NCBI RefSeq assembly: GCF_003182255.1
Contig: NZ_QGTQ01000027.1
Coordinates: forward strand, 20,948 to 84,947
Source of the DNA: Paenibacillus cellulosilyticus
GTDB taxonomy: Bacteria; Bacillota; Bacilli; Paenibacillales; Paenibacillaceae
DNA length: 64,000 nt
Direction: 5' to 3'
Made by a program: the position numbers and the translations under genes
In this document: positions 35,466 to 43,228 of the stretch, one piece after another
Layout: every line of letters starts with the position of its first letter
Numbering within the stretch: position 1 is the first letter of the stretch
The notes under the pieces: model-generated
What the model was told of the DNA's origin: nothing
The model's input: only the letters and a program-made list of their open reading frames with translations
Databases searched by the model: none

Positions 35466-36119
35466 ATGACAGCAGTCAGACAAGATGCATGGAGTCCTGA
35501 CGACGATATTATTCTTGCGGAGGTAACGCTGCGGCATATTCGGGAAGGAAGTACACAGCTTGCTGCCTTCGAAGAGGTCGGAGAGCGGATCGGAAGAACC
35601 TCAGCAGCGTGTGGATTCCGTTGGAACAGTTGTGTTCGTAAACGGTATGAGGATGCGATTCAGATCGCGAAGCAGCATAGGCAGAAACGTAATTATTTGA
35701 AGAAACAGTCGTCTTCTGTTACCGCTGCTCCGCATGTTTCGTCCCTATCGATTGTGGATGAGGACAGCAAGTCATTCAAGCAGGATGTAATCTCGGAAGA
35801 AAGCATTACGATAGACGGTATAATCCGCTTCTTGCGGCAATGGCGCGGCGCCTATCAAGAGCTTCAACGCCAAGTGAAGCTGCTGGAGAAGGATTTGCTC
35901 GACCGTGATGAAGAGCTATCCGAGCTGCGGGCAGAGAATCATCGACTTAATAGTGAAGTCACGAATGCACAGACGGATTATCGGACCGTTAACGATGACT
36001 ATAAGACGTTGATTCAAATTATGGACCGTGCTCGTAGACTTGCAGTATTGAACGAAGAAGATGAACTGAAGCCTCGGTTCAAAATGGATGCGAACGGCAA
36101 TTTGGAGCGCATTGAATAA
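35466..36119 (+). CDS. rsfA: RsfA/YlbO family sporulation transcription regulator
   Basis: The 217-aa protein has a Myb/SANT-like DNA-binding domain in its first 75 residues (WSPDDDIILAEVTLRHIREGS, then ERIGRTSAACGFRWNSCVRKRY), a variable linker, and a C-terminal coiled coil from about residue 125 (QRQVKLLEKDLLDRDEELSEL). This is the architecture of RsfA and its paralogue YlbO, which modulate forespore gene expression. In Bacillus ylbO lies near panE and the division cluster, as here, so YlbO is the closer name by position. The ATG at 35466 is 10 bp from AGGAGG. Confidence 0.87.
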   Translation: MTAVRQDAWSPDDDIILAEVTLRHIREGSTQLAAFEEVGERIGRTSAACGFRWNSCVRKRYEDAIQIAKQHRQKRNYLKKQSSSVTAAPHVSSLSIVDEDSKSFKQDVISEESITIDGIIRFLRQWRGAYQELQRQVKLLEKDLLDRDEELSELRAENHRLNSEVTNAQTDYRTVNDDYKTLIQIMDRARRLAVLNEEDELKPRFKMDANGNLERIE

Positions 36120-36141
36120 CCGAATGGTTCAGTTGAAGCAG

Positions 36142-36176
36142 ACGCCCTCGCATGAGTAGATGCGGAGGGCGTTTTT
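36142..36176 (+). terminator. Terminator after the rsfA-like gene
   Basis: CGCCCTCGCAT pairs with ATGCGGAGGGCG (one bulge), followed by TTTTT. Confidence 0.88.
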
Positions 36177-36321
36177 GCGTTAAAATTCAAGAAAGGGCAG
36201 CTCCGACGCCATTACCCCTAGGAATAAAGAGATCGACCTACTAATAGGTTGGACGGGGGTACAGGCTATCGAAATGGTAAATGTTCGTTATTACTTATTA
36301 ATTGAAGGAAGTGTTTCATAC

Positions 36322-37317
36322 ATGAGATTTGATATTGTAGGTGGAGGCGCGATAGGACTGCTGTATGGCGCTAGACTCGCTCTTGCAGGCCATCCTATTA
36401 CGATTTGGACGCGAACGGTCGAGCAGGCGGAGAAGCTGGCGGACGACGGAATTGAGTTGGTACGAGAAGGCACGATTACGATTGCAGATGTGGAAGCCTT
36501 CCCTTTGAAAAATTGCAGTCGAAGCGCCCGACAAATCGATGACCCGGATCGAGTTGTTCTCGTAGCCGTGAAGCAGACCCAGTTAACGGATGCTCTCATC
36601 AAACAGATTACGTTGCTAGCTGGACAAGACACGATTGTAATCGGTTTGCAAAATGGTATCGGACATGCCGAGAAGCTGTATGAAGCGCTGCCACATGCCG
36701 ATGTGATGACGGCTGTTACAACGGAGGGGGCGCTTCGTCATGGTCCTAGAACAGTGGAGCATACCGGTACTGGACTGATTGCAATCGGCGAAGCGATTGC
36801 AAATGAGGGACGAAAATCGGCGAGCAATGGCGAGCCGATCGAACGAATGAAGCCGTCTGAGCAAGAAATAAGACATAAAATGTTATTGGATGCGTTTTCA
36901 AAAGCAGGAATTACGGCAGAGTTGTCGAATGAGATGAATAATCGTATTTTTCAGAAATTGCTCGTGAATGCCGTCATTAACCCATTAACAGCGTTGTTTG
37001 ACGTTCGTAATGGTGAACTGCCGAAGCAAGCTCGTCGTGCTGCGCTTATGCGTGCACTGTATGAGGAGACGCATCAGGTGCTCGCGGCAGCAGGGATGCA
37101 CGGCGATGAGGATCGTTGGCAGCAGGTGCTGCAAGTATGCGAGCGGACGGCAGGGAATATATCGTCTATGCTGGCGGATGTCCAGGCAGGACGACAGACT
37201 GAGATCGATTGGATTAACGGCAGCATCTGTCGTATCGCAGCACAGTACGGACTGGAGGCGCCATTGAATGCGTCGATGGTGCAGTTGGTGCGGGCGATGA
37301 ACAATACCGTACATTAG
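36322..37317 (+). CDS. panE: 2-dehydropantoate 2-reductase (ketopantoate reductase)
   Basis: The 331-aa NADPH-dependent enzyme reduces 2-dehydropantoate to pantoate for coenzyme A synthesis. The Rossmann motif is at the start, MRFDIVGGGAIGLLYGARLA. IGLQNGIGHAEKL and the catalytic Lys region QKLLVNAVINPLTAL, with the DWINGSICRIAAQYGLEAP segment, are as expected. The ATG at 36322 is chosen since the upstream frame lacks a ribosome site. In Bacillus subtilis a panE homologue (ylbQ) also stands near bshC and mraZ. Confidence 0.92.
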   Translation: MRFDIVGGGAIGLLYGARLALAGHPITIWTRTVEQAEKLADDGIELVREGTITIADVEAFPLKNCSRSARQIDDPDRVVLVAVKQTQLTDALIKQITLLAGQDTIVIGLQNGIGHAEKLYEALPHADVMTAVTTEGALRHGPRTVEHTGTGLIAIGEAIANEGRKSASNGEPIERMKPSEQEIRHKMLLDAFSKAGITAELSNEMNNRIFQKLLVNAVINPLTALFDVRNGELPKQARRAALMRALYEETHQVLAAAGMHGDEDRWQQVLQVCERTAGNISSMLADVQAGRQTEIDWINGSICRIAAQYGLEAPLNASMVQLVRAMNNTVH

Positions 37318-37332
37318 AAGGAGGCGGCTGGT

Positions 37333-37728
37333 ATGTGGATATGGGAGAGCGTTCGGCATATATATGCATTCCTTGCGGTCATACCAGTCATACCGTTCGC
37401 CATTATTTATTGGGGATACGGCGCATTCGTTCATGATAAGAAGAAAGCATTCATGCTGGCCATGGACGTGACAACCGCCCTGCTGGTTGGATGCGTAGCT
37501 GTACTGTTTGACCGTATTTTTGGAAGCAGCTTCGGTGTTTACTTAATTATTCTAGTGCTTCTGCTGCTAGGCGGCTTCATCGGCAATATGCAGTTTCGGA
37601 AGCGAGGATCTGTCGATTCGAAGAAAGTATTTCGTGCGGTATGGCGAATTGGATTTTTGTTCATGAGCGCATTGTATGTTCTGTTTATGTTTATCGGGAT
37701 CGGCAAAGTGCTGCTGCTTCCTATGTAG
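37333..37728 (+). CDS. DUF3397 membrane protein
   Basis: The 131-aa protein has four membrane spans, with the family pattern PVIPFAIIYWGYGAFVHDKKKAFMLAMD in the first third and RAVWRIGFLFMSALYVLF in the last. DUF3397 proteins are found beside the division cluster in Bacillales; function unknown. ATG at 37333 behind AAGGAGG, 15 bp from the panE stop, so the two form an operon. A terminator follows. Confidence 0.85.
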   Translation: MWIWESVRHIYAFLAVIPVIPFAIIYWGYGAFVHDKKKAFMLAMDVTTALLVGCVAVLFDRIFGSSFGVYLIILVLLLLGGFIGNMQFRKRGSVDSKKVFRAVWRIGFLFMSALYVLFMFIGIGKVLLLPM

Positions 37729-37747
37729 AATAGGATACTTACTAGTT

Positions 37748-37783
37748 AGCCAACCGGCATATGCTCCGGTAGGCTTTTTTTTT
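37748..37783 (+). terminator. Terminator after the DUF3397 gene
   Basis: AGCC-a-ACCGG pairs with CCGGT-a-GGCT, followed by nine T residues. Confidence 0.88.
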
Positions 37784-37805
37784 CAACTATATGGATGTAT
37801 CAGCT

Positions 37806-37835
37806 TTGACGCTATTAGGCTCCATTGTGTACAAT
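37806..37835 (+). promoter_or_regulatory. SigA-type promoter for bshC
   Basis: TTGACG (37806-37811), an 18-bp spacer and TACAAT (37830-37835). One mismatch in each box. Confidence 0.65.
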
Positions 37836-37940
37836 GAATAAGTTCACTTATGACATCGTACATTTATCACCATTTGATGGATACAAATGCGGTTCCTTGT
37901 GGGCTGCTGAATATGATGCGGATCGAGGTTGAAATGGTAT

Positions 37941-39605
37941 ATGACATCTACTGAAACTTACGAGCTTCCGGTTTCCCAGCCGCTGAGTGAAGCCTATGTG
38001 CAGCAATCGGATCGGCGCCTCGGCGAGCTATTTCATAGCGGCCATCCTTCTTCGGATGAAGCATGGCGTAAACGTGCTGACTATCTAGACCGCTCGGCTC
38101 ATTTGCGTGCAACGGCATCGGATATTGCAGGTGTGCTTCGTGCTTACAACTCGCGCTTCGGCATGACAGCTGAGGTAGCATCGAATATTGATGCACTTGG
38201 TGAAGGGGCGCTTGTTGTCGTCGGCGGGCAGCAGGCTGGATTATGGACAGGACCGCTGCTTGTCATTCATAAAGCAGTGACGGTGCTCACTGCAGCCAAA
38301 CACGCTTCATCCGTTCTTGGCCGGACTGTTGTGCCCGTCTTCTGGATTGCTGGCGAAGATCATGACTGGGAGGAAGCGAATCATGTAATGGCGGTTTCCG
38401 ATCAGGGGCTGCGTAAGCTAGCGATCGCAAGACCAGATGGACCACGTACATCAGTCAGCCGGACGGCGGTATCCTCGGAAACATGGGAGGCGGCAATTGA
38501 AGAGTTGGCTGCCACACTTCCAGGTTCAGAGTTCAAAGAAGGTCTCTTGGACAAACTGCGGTCAATCTCGGCAAGCAGCGGCACCTTGAGCGAATCGTTC
38601 GCACATCATATTATGCTGCTGTTTGGCAGCGAAGGTCTTGTGTTGATGGACGCGGATGATAAACTTCTGCGAGCAGTTGAAGCGCCGATGTTCCGTCGCA
38701 TACTCAGCGAGCAGGATTCGCTTGGGGATGCGTACAGTACGGCTTCTGCGCGATTGAAGGAGCTGGGCTACCCTACGCAGGCTGCCTACACGCCTGGCTG
38801 TGCGAATCTTTTCCTGTTCCGTCCTGATAATGACGCGATTGGATTGAAGGATGAGCGGGTGCTGCTGTACAAACGTGAGGATGGCAGCGGATTTACTGAT
38901 CGCAAAGGCGAATCGAACTGGAGCCAAGAGCAACTGCTCGGTTTGGCGGAGTCGAAGCCGGAGCAGCTTAGCAACAACGTGCTGACGCGGCCGATTATGC
39001 AGGATTATGTGCTTCCGGTGCTGGCAGCCGTACTGGGACCAGGTGAGATCGCGTATTGGGCGCAGCTTGGTGAAGCGTTCCGCCATTTTGATATGGAGAT
39101 GCCTATCCTTGCACCGCGTATGTCGTTTACCTTAGTCGAGGGAACGGTTGCCAAGCATATGCTGAAGTATGAATTGACATTTGATGATATCGTGACTCGA
39201 TTCGAGGAAAAGAAACAAGCTTGGCTGGATTCGCAGGACCGGTTCGACATTGCTGCGAAGTTTGGTCATGCGAAGGAGCAGTTCGAGCAGCTGTACACGC
39301 CGCTTGTGGCGCTTGCCGCAGAGGTGCAGGCTGGACTTGAGAAGCTGGGCCAGACGAATATGAGCAAAATTATTGAGCAGATCAGCTACTTGGAATCGAA
39401 GACAGCTGATGCTTTCCGCAAAAGTCACGATGCATCGCTTCGCCACTGGGAACGGATCGGCTTGGCGATTTGGCCAGCGGGCAAGCCGCAGGAGCGTGCG
39501 CTGAACATGACAGCTTATTGGAACCGATACGGATTAGATTGGCTGCAGAAGCTGTTGGAACTGCCATATGATCCGCAGGGCGGACATCGCGTTATTTATT
39601 TGTAA
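37941..39605 (+). CDS. bshC: Bacillithiol synthase (cysteine-adding enzyme) BshC
   Basis: The 554-aa protein catalyses the last step of bacillithiol synthesis, joining cysteine to glucosamine-malate. Landmarks are VVVGGQQAGLWTGPL, VFWIAGEDHDWEEANHV, an AAYTPGCANLFLFRP-like region, and GPGEIAYWAQLGEAF, with a C-terminal coiled coil typical of the family. The start is ATG at 37941 behind GAGGTTG; a TTG at 37929 is possible. It has its own promoter, and lies upstream of mraZ as in Bacillus (yllA), but with ahcY inserted between. Confidence 0.95.
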   Translation: MTSTETYELPVSQPLSEAYVQQSDRRLGELFHSGHPSSDEAWRKRADYLDRSAHLRATASDIAGVLRAYNSRFGMTAEVASNIDALGEGALVVVGGQQAGLWTGPLLVIHKAVTVLTAAKHASSVLGRTVVPVFWIAGEDHDWEEANHVMAVSDQGLRKLAIARPDGPRTSVSRTAVSSETWEAAIEELAATLPGSEFKEGLLDKLRSISASSGTLSESFAHHIMLLFGSEGLVLMDADDKLLRAVEAPMFRRILSEQDSLGDAYSTASARLKELGYPTQAAYTPGCANLFLFRPDNDAIGLKDERVLLYKREDGSGFTDRKGESNWSQEQLLGLAESKPEQLSNNVLTRPIMQDYVLPVLAAVLGPGEIAYWAQLGEAFRHFDMEMPILAPRMSFTLVEGTVAKHMLKYELTFDDIVTRFEEKKQAWLDSQDRFDIAAKFGHAKEQFEQLYTPLVALAAEVQAGLEKLGQTNMSKIIEQISYLESKTADAFRKSHDASLRHWERIGLAIWPAGKPQERALNMTAYWNRYGLDWLQKLLELPYDPQGGHRVIYL

Positions 39606-39638
39606 AATAAATTTATCAGCATAGTGTGAAAGGTAGAG

Positions 39639-40916
39639 ATGAACATGAGTATTGATGCGAAGCAAACAAGTATTGTGGCGGATATGTCGCTGGCGCCGGA
39701 AGGCCATTTGAAGATCGATTGGGTTAGCGCCCATATGCCCGTTCTGAACCGTATTCGCGAGCAATTTGAGAAAGACCAGCCTTTCAAAGGTCTGAAAGTT
39801 ACGATCGCACTTCACCTTGAAGCGAAAACAGCTTATCTCGCGAAAGTTGTAAAAGCAGGCGGCGCGGAAGTGACGATCACGGGCAGCAACCCACTGTCCA
39901 CACAAGACGATGTGTGCGCGGCGCTTGTAGAGGACGGAGTGACGGTATTCGCGAAATATAACCCGGAACCAAAAGAATACAAAGAGTTGATGATCAAAGC
40001 GCTCGAGACGAAGCCGGACCTGATTATCGATGACGGTGGCGACCTGGTGACGATTCTCCACTCGGAGCGTCAGGATCTGATGTCGACGATTCGTGGTGGT
40101 GCAGAAGAAACGACGACGGGTATCATTCGTCTGAAAGCACTCGAAAAGCAAGGGGCACTGCAATTCCCGATGGTTGCGGTTAATGATGCATACTGCAAGC
40201 ACTTGTTCGACAACCGTTATGGCACAGGCCAATCGGTATTCGACGGCATTAACCGGACGACAAACCTTGTCGTTGCAGGCAAGACGGTTGTCGTAGTTGG
40301 TTACGGCTGGTGCGGCAAAGGTGTAGCCATGCGTGCTAAAGGTCTCGGCGCGAACGTTATTGTAACGGAAATCGATGCAATCAAAGCAGTCGAAGCTTAT
40401 ATGGATGGTTTCGCTGTGATGTCGATGATGGACGCTGCTAAAGCTGGCGACATCTTCGTAACGGTAACGGGTAACCGTGACGTTATCCGCGGCGAGCATT
40501 ATGAAGTCATGAAGAATGGCGCGATTTTGTCCAATGCAGGACATTTCGATATCGAAGTGAATAAACCGGAGCTCGCTGCGCTTTCGTCCAATATTCGCAC
40601 GGTACGCCGTAATATTGAAGAATATCAGTTGAAGGACGGACGCAGCATCTACCTGCTCGCAGAAGGCCGTCTCGTGAACCTCGCTGCAGGCGACGGGCAC
40701 CCAGCTGAAATTATGGATATGACGTTTGCGCTCCAAGCGGTTGCACTGCGCCATGTGAATGAGCAGTACGAAGCGATTGGCCGCAAAGTTGCGAACGTGC
40801 CTTATGAGCTCGACGAGCAAGTCGCACGTCTGAAGCTGGAAGCGCTGGGCATTGGCATCGATTCACTGAGCGATGAGCAGAAGGCGTATCTTGAAAGCTG
40901 GACGTCGCACGAGTAA
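39639..40916 (+). CDS. ahcY: S-adenosylhomocysteine hydrolase
   Basis: The 425-aa NAD-dependent enzyme splits S-adenosylhomocysteine to adenosine and homocysteine. Seen are [56 protein letters not shown] and the NAD motif [14 protein letters not shown]. The length lacks the long insert of the eukaryotic form. Classical Bacillus species use the two-step Pfs/LuxS route instead, so this gene is notable, as is its place between bshC and mraZ. ATG at 39639 behind AAAGG, 33 bp after bshC, so the two are probably an operon. A terminator lies beyond an AGTGG box array. Confidence 0.96.
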   Translation: MNMSIDAKQTSIVADMSLAPEGHLKIDWVSAHMPVLNRIREQFEKDQPFKGLKVTIALHLEAKTAYLAKVVKAGGAEVTITGSNPLSTQDDVCAALVEDGVTVFAKYNPEPKEYKELMIKALETKPDLIIDDGGDLVTILHSERQDLMSTIRGGAEETTTGIIRLKALEKQGALQFPMVAVNDAYCKHLFDNRYGTGQSVFDGINRTTNLVVAGKTVVVVGYGWCGKGVAMRAKGLGANVIVTEIDAIKAVEAYMDGFAVMSMMDAAKAGDIFVTVTGNRDVIRGEHYEVMKNGAILSNAGHFDIEVNKPELAALSSNIRTVRRNIEEYQLKDGRSIYLLAEGRLVNLAAGDGHPAEIMDMTFALQAVALRHVNEQYEAIGRKVANVPYELDEQVARLKLEALGIGIDSLSDEQKAYLESWTSHE

Positions 40917-40950
40917 GCTCATGTGAGCTAACTAGGGCGGCCCCGCTTGA

Positions 40951-40991
40951 AGTGGGATGAAGTGGGAGACCCCGAAAGTGGGGCAGAGTGG
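40951..40991. promoter_or_regulatory. Upstream AGTGG array (possible second MraZ site)
   Basis: AGTGG occurs at 40951, 40961, 40977 and 40987, that is, as two pairs each with 10-bp phasing. The spacing equals that of the array over mraZ. It lies between the ahcY stop and its terminator. Binding by MraZ is inferred. Confidence 0.5.
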
Positions 40992-41021
40992 GGAGGTCAT
41001 CGTAGATGATCGTTCCTTCGG

Positions 41022-41067
41022 AAGTGGTTGGGCAGGTCTTAGACCTGTTCAGCCGCTTTTTTTGTTT
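41022..41067 (+). terminator. Terminator of the bshC-ahcY unit
   Basis: A long hairpin: AAGTGG-TTGGG-CAGGTC pairs with GACCTG-TTCAG-CCGCTT (several G-U pairs) around TTA, followed by seven T residues. Confidence 0.85.
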
Positions 41068-41198
41068 GTGAGGGTGTAAAAAGTGGGGGAATCCTATAAC
41101 GGCGGGCTTTTCGAGGGGATGTTAGAACTAATTTATAGCATGAAATTATTTTAATAATCATTGGTAAGTAGAAGGATTTTTATTTTAGGTGGCGAATA

Positions 41199-41255
41199 AG
41201 TGTGACTTAGTGGAGAAAAGTGGGGCGTAGTGGAGGAAAAAGGGGAAGGAGTGGG
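41199..41255 (+). promoter_or_regulatory. Candidate MraZ operator
   Basis: AGTGTG at 41199 and AGTGG at 41209, 41219 and 41229 are spaced by exactly 10 bp, and a further AGTGG at 41250 overlaps the ribosome-binding site. MraZ proteins are known to bind tandem GTGG-type repeats with about 5-bp gaps ahead of their own gene, so this is most likely the autoregulatory operator of the division cluster. Confidence 0.8.
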
Positions 41256-41261
41256 GCAGAC

Positions 41262-41699
41262 GTGTTCATGGGCGAGCATCAGCATAGCATCGATGACAAA
41301 GGCCGTCTGACCATCCCATCCAAATTCCGTGAAGCGCTGGGCGATACCTTTATCGTAACGCGCGGACTTGATAACTGCTTGTTCATCTACCCGATGAGCG
41401 AGTGGGGCGTTCTGGAGCAGAAGCTCAAGGCGCTGCCGCTAATGAAGTCGGATGCGCGTGCGTTCACTCGGTTTTTCTTCTCCGGTGCAACCGAATGCGA
41501 GTTGGATAAACAGGGAAGGGTAAATTTGCCGAAGCATTTGTGCGAATTTGCCAAGCTGGATAAGGAATGTATGGTGCTCGGCGTATCTAGCCGGGTAGAG
41601 ATTTGGAGCAAAGAGACTTGGGCAGGCTATTATGAGCAATCTGAGCAAGCATTTAATGAAATCGCAGAGAAGCTGGTTGATTTTGATATTAACTTTTGA
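41262..41699 (+). CDS. mraZ: Transcriptional regulator MraZ
   Basis: The 145-aa protein has two AbrB-like DNA-binding repeats and opens [19 protein letters not shown], the standard MraZ start, when translation begins at GTG 41262 behind AAGGAG. The second repeat has [18 protein letters not shown]. MraZ assembles into a ring and represses the division and cell-wall cluster by binding tandem boxes at its own promoter, which are seen immediately upstream. A longer frame from 41220 would cross the operator and lacks homology. Confidence 0.95.
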   Translation: MFMGEHQHSIDDKGRLTIPSKFREALGDTFIVTRGLDNCLFIYPMSEWGVLEQKLKALPLMKSDARAFTRFFFSGATECELDKQGRVNLPKHLCEFAKLDKECMVLGVSSRVEIWSKETWAGYYEQSEQAFNEIAEKLVDFDINF

Positions 41700-41746
41700 T
41701 AGGTAGACACAACTAGAATCGACAGCAGGAATGGGAGGTTGACCGT

Positions 41747-42697
41747 GTGTTTCAACATGTAACAGTGCTCATGGACGAGGCGATCGAAGGATTAGCCGTC
41801 AAGCCGGATGGCATTTATGTCGACTGTACGCTCGGTGGAGCGGGTCACAGCTCTGGCATCGCAGCTAAGCTAGGTGAGGGAGGCAGGCTAATTGCCTTCG
41901 ATCAGGATGATTGGGCGCATGATAACGCACGCGTCAGACTGGCACCTTATATGGACCGCGTAACGTTGGTCAAAAGCAATTTCCGTTATCTCGAGCAGTG
42001 TTTGCGGGAGTGCGGTGTGCCAGAGAAGGATGGTATTCCACAGGTTGACGGGATTTTGTTCGATCTCGGGGTATCAAGTCCTCAGCTAGACGAGGCGGAA
42101 CGCGGCTTTAGCTACAATCATGACGCGCCGCTTGATATGCGGATGGATCGCGGCATTGCTCTCACAGCAGGCGATATCGTCAACACGTGGGACGAGCGTG
42201 ATATCGCACGTGTGCTGCTTGAATATGGCGAAGAGAAGTTTGCTCGTAAAATTGCCCGAGAAATTATCGCGGCAAGAGCGAATGCGCCAATCGAGACGAC
42301 AGGCGAGCTTGTTGAGCTGATTAAGGCAGGTATTCCTGCTGCAGCCCGCAGAACGGGTGGCCACCCAGCTAAACGGACGTTCCAAGCGCTGCGAATTGCC
42401 GTTAATGATGAGCTTGGAGCGGAAGAGGATGCGCTCGAGCAAGCGATTCGCTGTTTGAAACCAGGCGGACGTGCTTCTGTTATTACGTTCCACTCGCTGG
42501 AGGACCGAATCTGCAAGCAGACGTTTGCTAAGTATTTAGAGAAGTGCACCTGTCCGCCAGACTTCCCGCTATGTGTTTGCGGAGGCAAAGGTACACTCCA
42601 GCTTGTCAATCGCAAGCCAATCGTACCGAGCGAAGCCGAGCTGGAGGCAAACCCACGCGCGCGATCAGCGAAGCTGAGGGTAGCAGAGAAACTATAA
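41747..42697 (+). CDS. rsmH: 16S rRNA (cytosine-1402 N4)-methyltransferase RsmH
   Basis: The 316-aa SAM-dependent enzyme methylates N4 of C1402 in 16S rRNA. It starts [16 protein letters not shown], then shows [15 protein letters not shown] (SAM site), [38 protein letters not shown] and [12 protein letters not shown], all diagnostic, and two late Cys-rich turns ([13 protein letters not shown]). The start is GTG at 41747 behind GGGAGG. It follows mraZ as in nearly all bacteria with this cluster. Confidence 0.98.
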   Translation: MFQHVTVLMDEAIEGLAVKPDGIYVDCTLGGAGHSSGIAAKLGEGGRLIAFDQDDWAHDNARVRLAPYMDRVTLVKSNFRYLEQCLRECGVPEKDGIPQVDGILFDLGVSSPQLDEAERGFSYNHDAPLDMRMDRGIALTAGDIVNTWDERDIARVLLEYGEEKFARKIAREIIAARANAPIETTGELVELIKAGIPAAARRTGGHPAKRTFQALRIAVNDELGAEEDALEQAIRCLKPGGRASVITFHSLEDRICKQTFAKYLEKCTCPPDFPLCVCGGKGTLQLVNRKPIVPSEAELEANPRARSAKLRVAEKL

Positions 42698-42775
42698 CGT
42701 ACTTCCAGTAGCATCACATATAAAATTTCAATCAAGTCGTTCCACACGCGGCGCATAATCGAGAGGGGGATCATC

Positions 42776-43219
42776 ATGGCTTATACAAATGGCAACCTAG
42801 CATTGCAACCGAAGCGCAAGCAGAAGGTACAGCAGCAGCAGAAACCGCAGAAACAGCAGCAGGTTGTCCAGGAAGCAAGACGAACCGTAGTGGTGAAGCG
42901 TACGCTGCCATTGAAAGAGAAGCTTCTTTATATGGTTACGATCATTGCGGTCGTGCTTGTGATGGGGGCTGTTATTTACCGTTACGCGGAAGTCTATCAA
43001 ATGAAATTCGAAGTGATGCAGCTGACGAAAGAACAGTCGAAAATGAACGCTGATATTGAAGATTTACAGAAGCAGGTTGAGACGTTGAAGGATCCGAAGC
43101 GAATTGCTGATTTCTCGCAAGATAAACTCGGCTATAAACCAACAGATGCTGAAGAAGATAATGTGATCAAAGTGACGAAACCAAGCGACAACGAGACAGG
43201 CCTGGCAACGAAAGACTAA
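42776..43219 (+). CDS. ftsL: Cell division protein FtsL
   Basis: The 147-aa bitopic protein has a basic, glutamine-rich cytoplasmic tail (KVQQQQKPQKQQQ), one membrane span (LLYMVTIIAVVLVMGAVIY, about residues 50-68), and an extracellular leucine-zipper-like coiled coil (QLTKEQSKMNADIEDLQKQ). This is the FtsL architecture; it forms a complex with DivIB and DivIC at the septum and stabilises the PBP. ATG at 42776 behind GAGAGGGGG. It is 9 bp from pbpB. Confidence 0.95.
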   Translation: MAYTNGNLALQPKRKQKVQQQQKPQKQQQVVQEARRTVVVKRTLPLKEKLLYMVTIIAVVLVMGAVIYRYAEVYQMKFEVMQLTKEQSKMNADIEDLQKQVETLKDPKRIADFSQDKLGYKPTDAEEDNVIKVTKPSDNETGLATKD

Positions 43220-43228
43220 GGTGATACT

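Noticed and set aside
39534..40820. 428-codon open frame on the minus strand
   Set aside because: It is a shadow of ahcY on the opposite strand, with no supporting signal.
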